Made by a program: the position numbers and the translations under genes
Notes under the pieces: model-generated
Database searches by the model: none
What the model saw: only the letters and a program-made list of their open reading frames with translations
What the model was told of the DNA's origin: nothing
Source of the DNA: Bradyrhizobium oligotrophicum S58
GTDB lineage: Bacteria > Pseudomonadota > Alphaproteobacteria > Rhizobiales > Xanthobacteraceae
Direction: 5' to 3'
Length of the DNA: 64,000 bases
NCBI RefSeq assembly: GCF_000344805.1
Contig: NC_020453.1
Span: forward strand, 6,915,001-6,979,000
In this document: piece by piece, positions 62,363-64,000 of the stretch
Position numbering within the stretch: the stretch's first letter is position 1
How the letters are laid out: every line of letters begins with the position of its first letter

Positions 62363-63508
62363 TCAATACGCCCGCCCCTTCGGCGCCCGTGCATCATAGT
62401 GAAGCCGCTTGCCGCTTTCGGCGACACCATCCAGAAACGCACCGACCTCCCGGTTCAAAAACTCCACATCCGCCGGAAACAGCCCCGACGCCGCGGCATG
62501 CCCGGTGACGCTGCCGGGGGAGATCGTCTTGATGGTCACGTCGGGAATGGTCTTCGCGCTCTCGATCGGCTCGAACTCGGGATTGAGCAGGTCCTTGGTG
62601 CCGGTGAGGATCAGGGTCTTGGCCTTGATCGAGGCCAGCGCCTTCGCGGTGTCGCCGTCGAAGCCGGGCGTAGTGCCGACGTCGTGCCTGTCATAGGCCC
62701 AGGTCTGGTAGATCCAGTCATCGGCGTCGAACGCCTTCACGAGCGCAGTCTCCTGCTGCTCCATCCAGGGCAGCACGTCGAGCCCGTTCTTGAACTGCGC
62801 CGCATACATGTCCGGCGTGCGCGCCGCGAGCAGGGCGACGATGTCGCGCCACAGGCGGATGCCCTTCTCCGGCGGCGCCTCGTAGTTGCCGTCCTTCCAG
62901 GCCGGATCGTTCATGATCGCCTTGCGCGAGGCCTCCATGACCGCGACCGACCAGGCCGGCGTCTTCGCCAGCGGCACTATCGCCACCAGCGAGTCCATGA
63001 ACTCGGGATGGCTGACGCCCCATTGCAGGGTCTGCATGCCGCCCATCGAGGGACCGACCACGGCGACGACGTGGTCGATGCCGAGCTTTTCCTTCAGCAG
63101 GCGGTATTGCGACTCCACCATGTCGCGGATCGCGAACTTCGGAAACGCCATGCGGGCTTGCGCCTTCGAATTGCTCGGCGAGGTCGACAGGCCGTTGCCG
63201 ATCGCATCGGTGCAGATGACAAAATACTTGTTGGTGTCGAGCGCCCGGCCCGGCCCGATCATGAAGTCGAGCCGGTGATGATTGCCCGAGATCGCCGTCA
63301 CCATCAGGATGGCGTTGGACTTCTGCGCGTTCAGCTCGCCGTGGGTGACGTAGGAGATCGCGAAATCCCTGATCACCTCGCCGCTTTCGAGCTTGAGGTC
63401 GCCTTCGGCGTAGGACTGGTGCGGCGGCTGCTGCGGGGTGTGGGCGGCGGCCGGGCCGGCGATCAGCAGCAGCGCGGCGATTGAGGCAATGCACGATCTT
63501 GTCGTCAC
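62363..63508 (-). CDS. Secreted alpha/beta hydrolase, homoserine acetyltransferase (MetX)-like
   Basis: About 381 residues from GTG 63508 (V/M-TTRSCIASIAALLLIAGP), which has GGGAGG eight bases upstream; the longest frame to 63592 adds an unlikely leader. A signal peptide ends near AAAHT. The fold is that of MetX-type proteins: ISGNHHRLDFMIGPGRALD, the nucleophile elbow GPSMGGMQTL (Ser), the Asp in LILTGTKDLLNP and the His in SVTGHAAAS. True MetX is cytoplasmic and makes O-acetylhomoserine. The exported location suggests another esterase or acyltransferase role. Confidence 0.85.
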   Translation of the reverse strand: MTTRSCIASIAALLLIAGPAAAHTPQQPPHQSYAEGDLKLESGEVIRDFAISYVTHGELNAQKSNAILMVTAISGNHHRLDFMIGPGRALDTNKYFVICTDAIGNGLSTSPSNSKAQARMAFPKFAIRDMVESQYRLLKEKLGIDHVVAVVGPSMGGMQTLQWGVSHPEFMDSLVAIVPLAKTPAWSVAVMEASRKAIMNDPAWKDGNYEAPPEKGIRLWRDIVALLAARTPDMYAAQFKNGLDVLPWMEQQETALVKAFDADDWIYQTWAYDRHDVGTTPGFDGDTAKALASIKAKTLILTGTKDLLNPEFEPIESAKTIPDVTIKTISPGSVTGHAAASGLFPADVEFLNREVGAFLDGVAESGKRLHYDARAPKGRAY

Positions 63509-63764
63509 GTGGAACCTCCCATCATGATCGAAGCGCTTGGCACGCCTTCGCGTTTGAACGCCGAAGCATACGAGCTGCAGGCCGAGCCGCAAGTCGAGCG
63601 CATCAAGCTCGCGCGAAGTTGCTTGCCCCTTTCGGGGTGTAGTGGCCGAGGCGCCCGATCAAGCTCTGCCAGACTGCCCGTGGCAGCCCAGGACATGAGG
63701 CACATTTCTTCTGAAAAAAATAAATTCCTTGCGCTTTTACGGAAATCATGATTGTATCCCCGCA
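63509..63764. other. Intergenic region at the right end
   Basis: 256 bases upstream of the hydrolase gene, with an AT-rich run near 63710-63745. It contains the hydrolase promoter. No gene seen. Confidence 0.4.
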
Positions 63765-64000
63765 TCCCGCCTCACCGCAGAGGGGCGTTGCGCGCGATCG
63801 TCACGACACGCGAGGTGGGGATGCGATGGCCGCGAGAGATCGCAGCGTCTTCTCACGAAGGCGCCGACGAACGATGTCTTGCGGACGTGAAGTCGCAGCG
63901 TCCTGATACCCCGACGCTGGTATCAAGCCGCGATGGCGCTGATGTGCCGCGTGGCGATGGTGGCCAACAAGCCCGGCGCACCAGGGAGACTGCGTATAAG
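63765..64000. repeat. Edge of a probable dispersed non-coding repeat
   Basis: Frames here are broken. One short translation reads RPDTPTLVSSRDGADVPRGD, which resembles peptides from a dispersed repeat in Bradyrhizobium that is often wrongly annotated as coding (recalled, not searched). The element continues past the window. Confidence 0.35.

Overview
The window looks like a chromosomal segment of a Bradyrhizobium-type alphaproteobacterium (order Hyphomicrobiales/Rhizobiales). The basis is high GC, strong GC-ending codon bias, Omp25/31-like outer-membrane proteins beginning MRSxKSL..., DUF992 and DUF5413-type proteins, an N-terminally extended UvrB, alphaproteobacterial SerC/SerA with a serC-type leader RNA, and several intergenic palindromes of kinds common in Bradyrhizobium. 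All family names come from reading the translated sequence; no database search was run.

Layout. 1-3262 (minus): purA followed by a large membrane-anchored protein of unknown function and the start of a small membrane protein cut by the window edge. 3610-6777 (minus): a MacA/MacB-like adaptor-permease-ATPase operon with overlapping genes. 6941-9562 (plus): a P3B (MgtA-like) P-type ATPase. 9.7-13.3 kb: two paralogous EamA transporters around a TauE/SafE permease and a TetR regulator, with a perfect 24-bp operator-like palindrome between the regulator and one transporter. 13.3-21 kb (minus): a chemoreceptor, an FtsH protease, an amino-acid-type periplasmic binding protein and a DUF4139 protein. 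21.2-24.2 kb (minus): serC-serA with a serC-type leader RNA. 24.3-30.7 kb: an aldo/keto reductase-lactonase pair, GNAT, two outer-membrane beta-barrels and glmM. 31.1-37.1 kb: an FMN-dependent alpha-hydroxyacid dehydrogenase, a tandem pair of secreted paralogues, aroE, a SulP transporter and its XRE neighbour.

37.2-49.4 kb: an EF-G-like GTPase, two DUF992 proteins, an aspartate aminotransferase, a GT87-type membrane glycosyltransferase, a GST, small proteins, an IsdG/HmuQ-like haem monooxygenase, and a translationally coupled DUF1800-DUF1501 pair. 49.2-55.4 kb: a CWC-HAD pair, a SagB-type nitroreductase, a membrane gene interrupted by an in-frame TAG, TetR/enoyl-CoA hydratase with a shared operator-like repeat, a GST-small protein-TauE operon and a divergent LysR. 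56.2-59.5 kb: uvrB, whose flexible tails contain in-frame palindromic repeats.

The most accessory-looking part is 59.5-62.4 kb. It holds a divergent tRNA (anticodon CAU) with initiator-like features, then three coupled genes of visibly lower GC for secreted proteins sharing a CSPAI-x4-GNV/GDV-x-V motif, and a truncated GFA-family gene. This is the best candidate for something undescribed, though its function cannot be read from sequence. The window closes with a secreted MetX-like alpha/beta hydrolase and the edge of what looks like a dispersed non-coding repeat.
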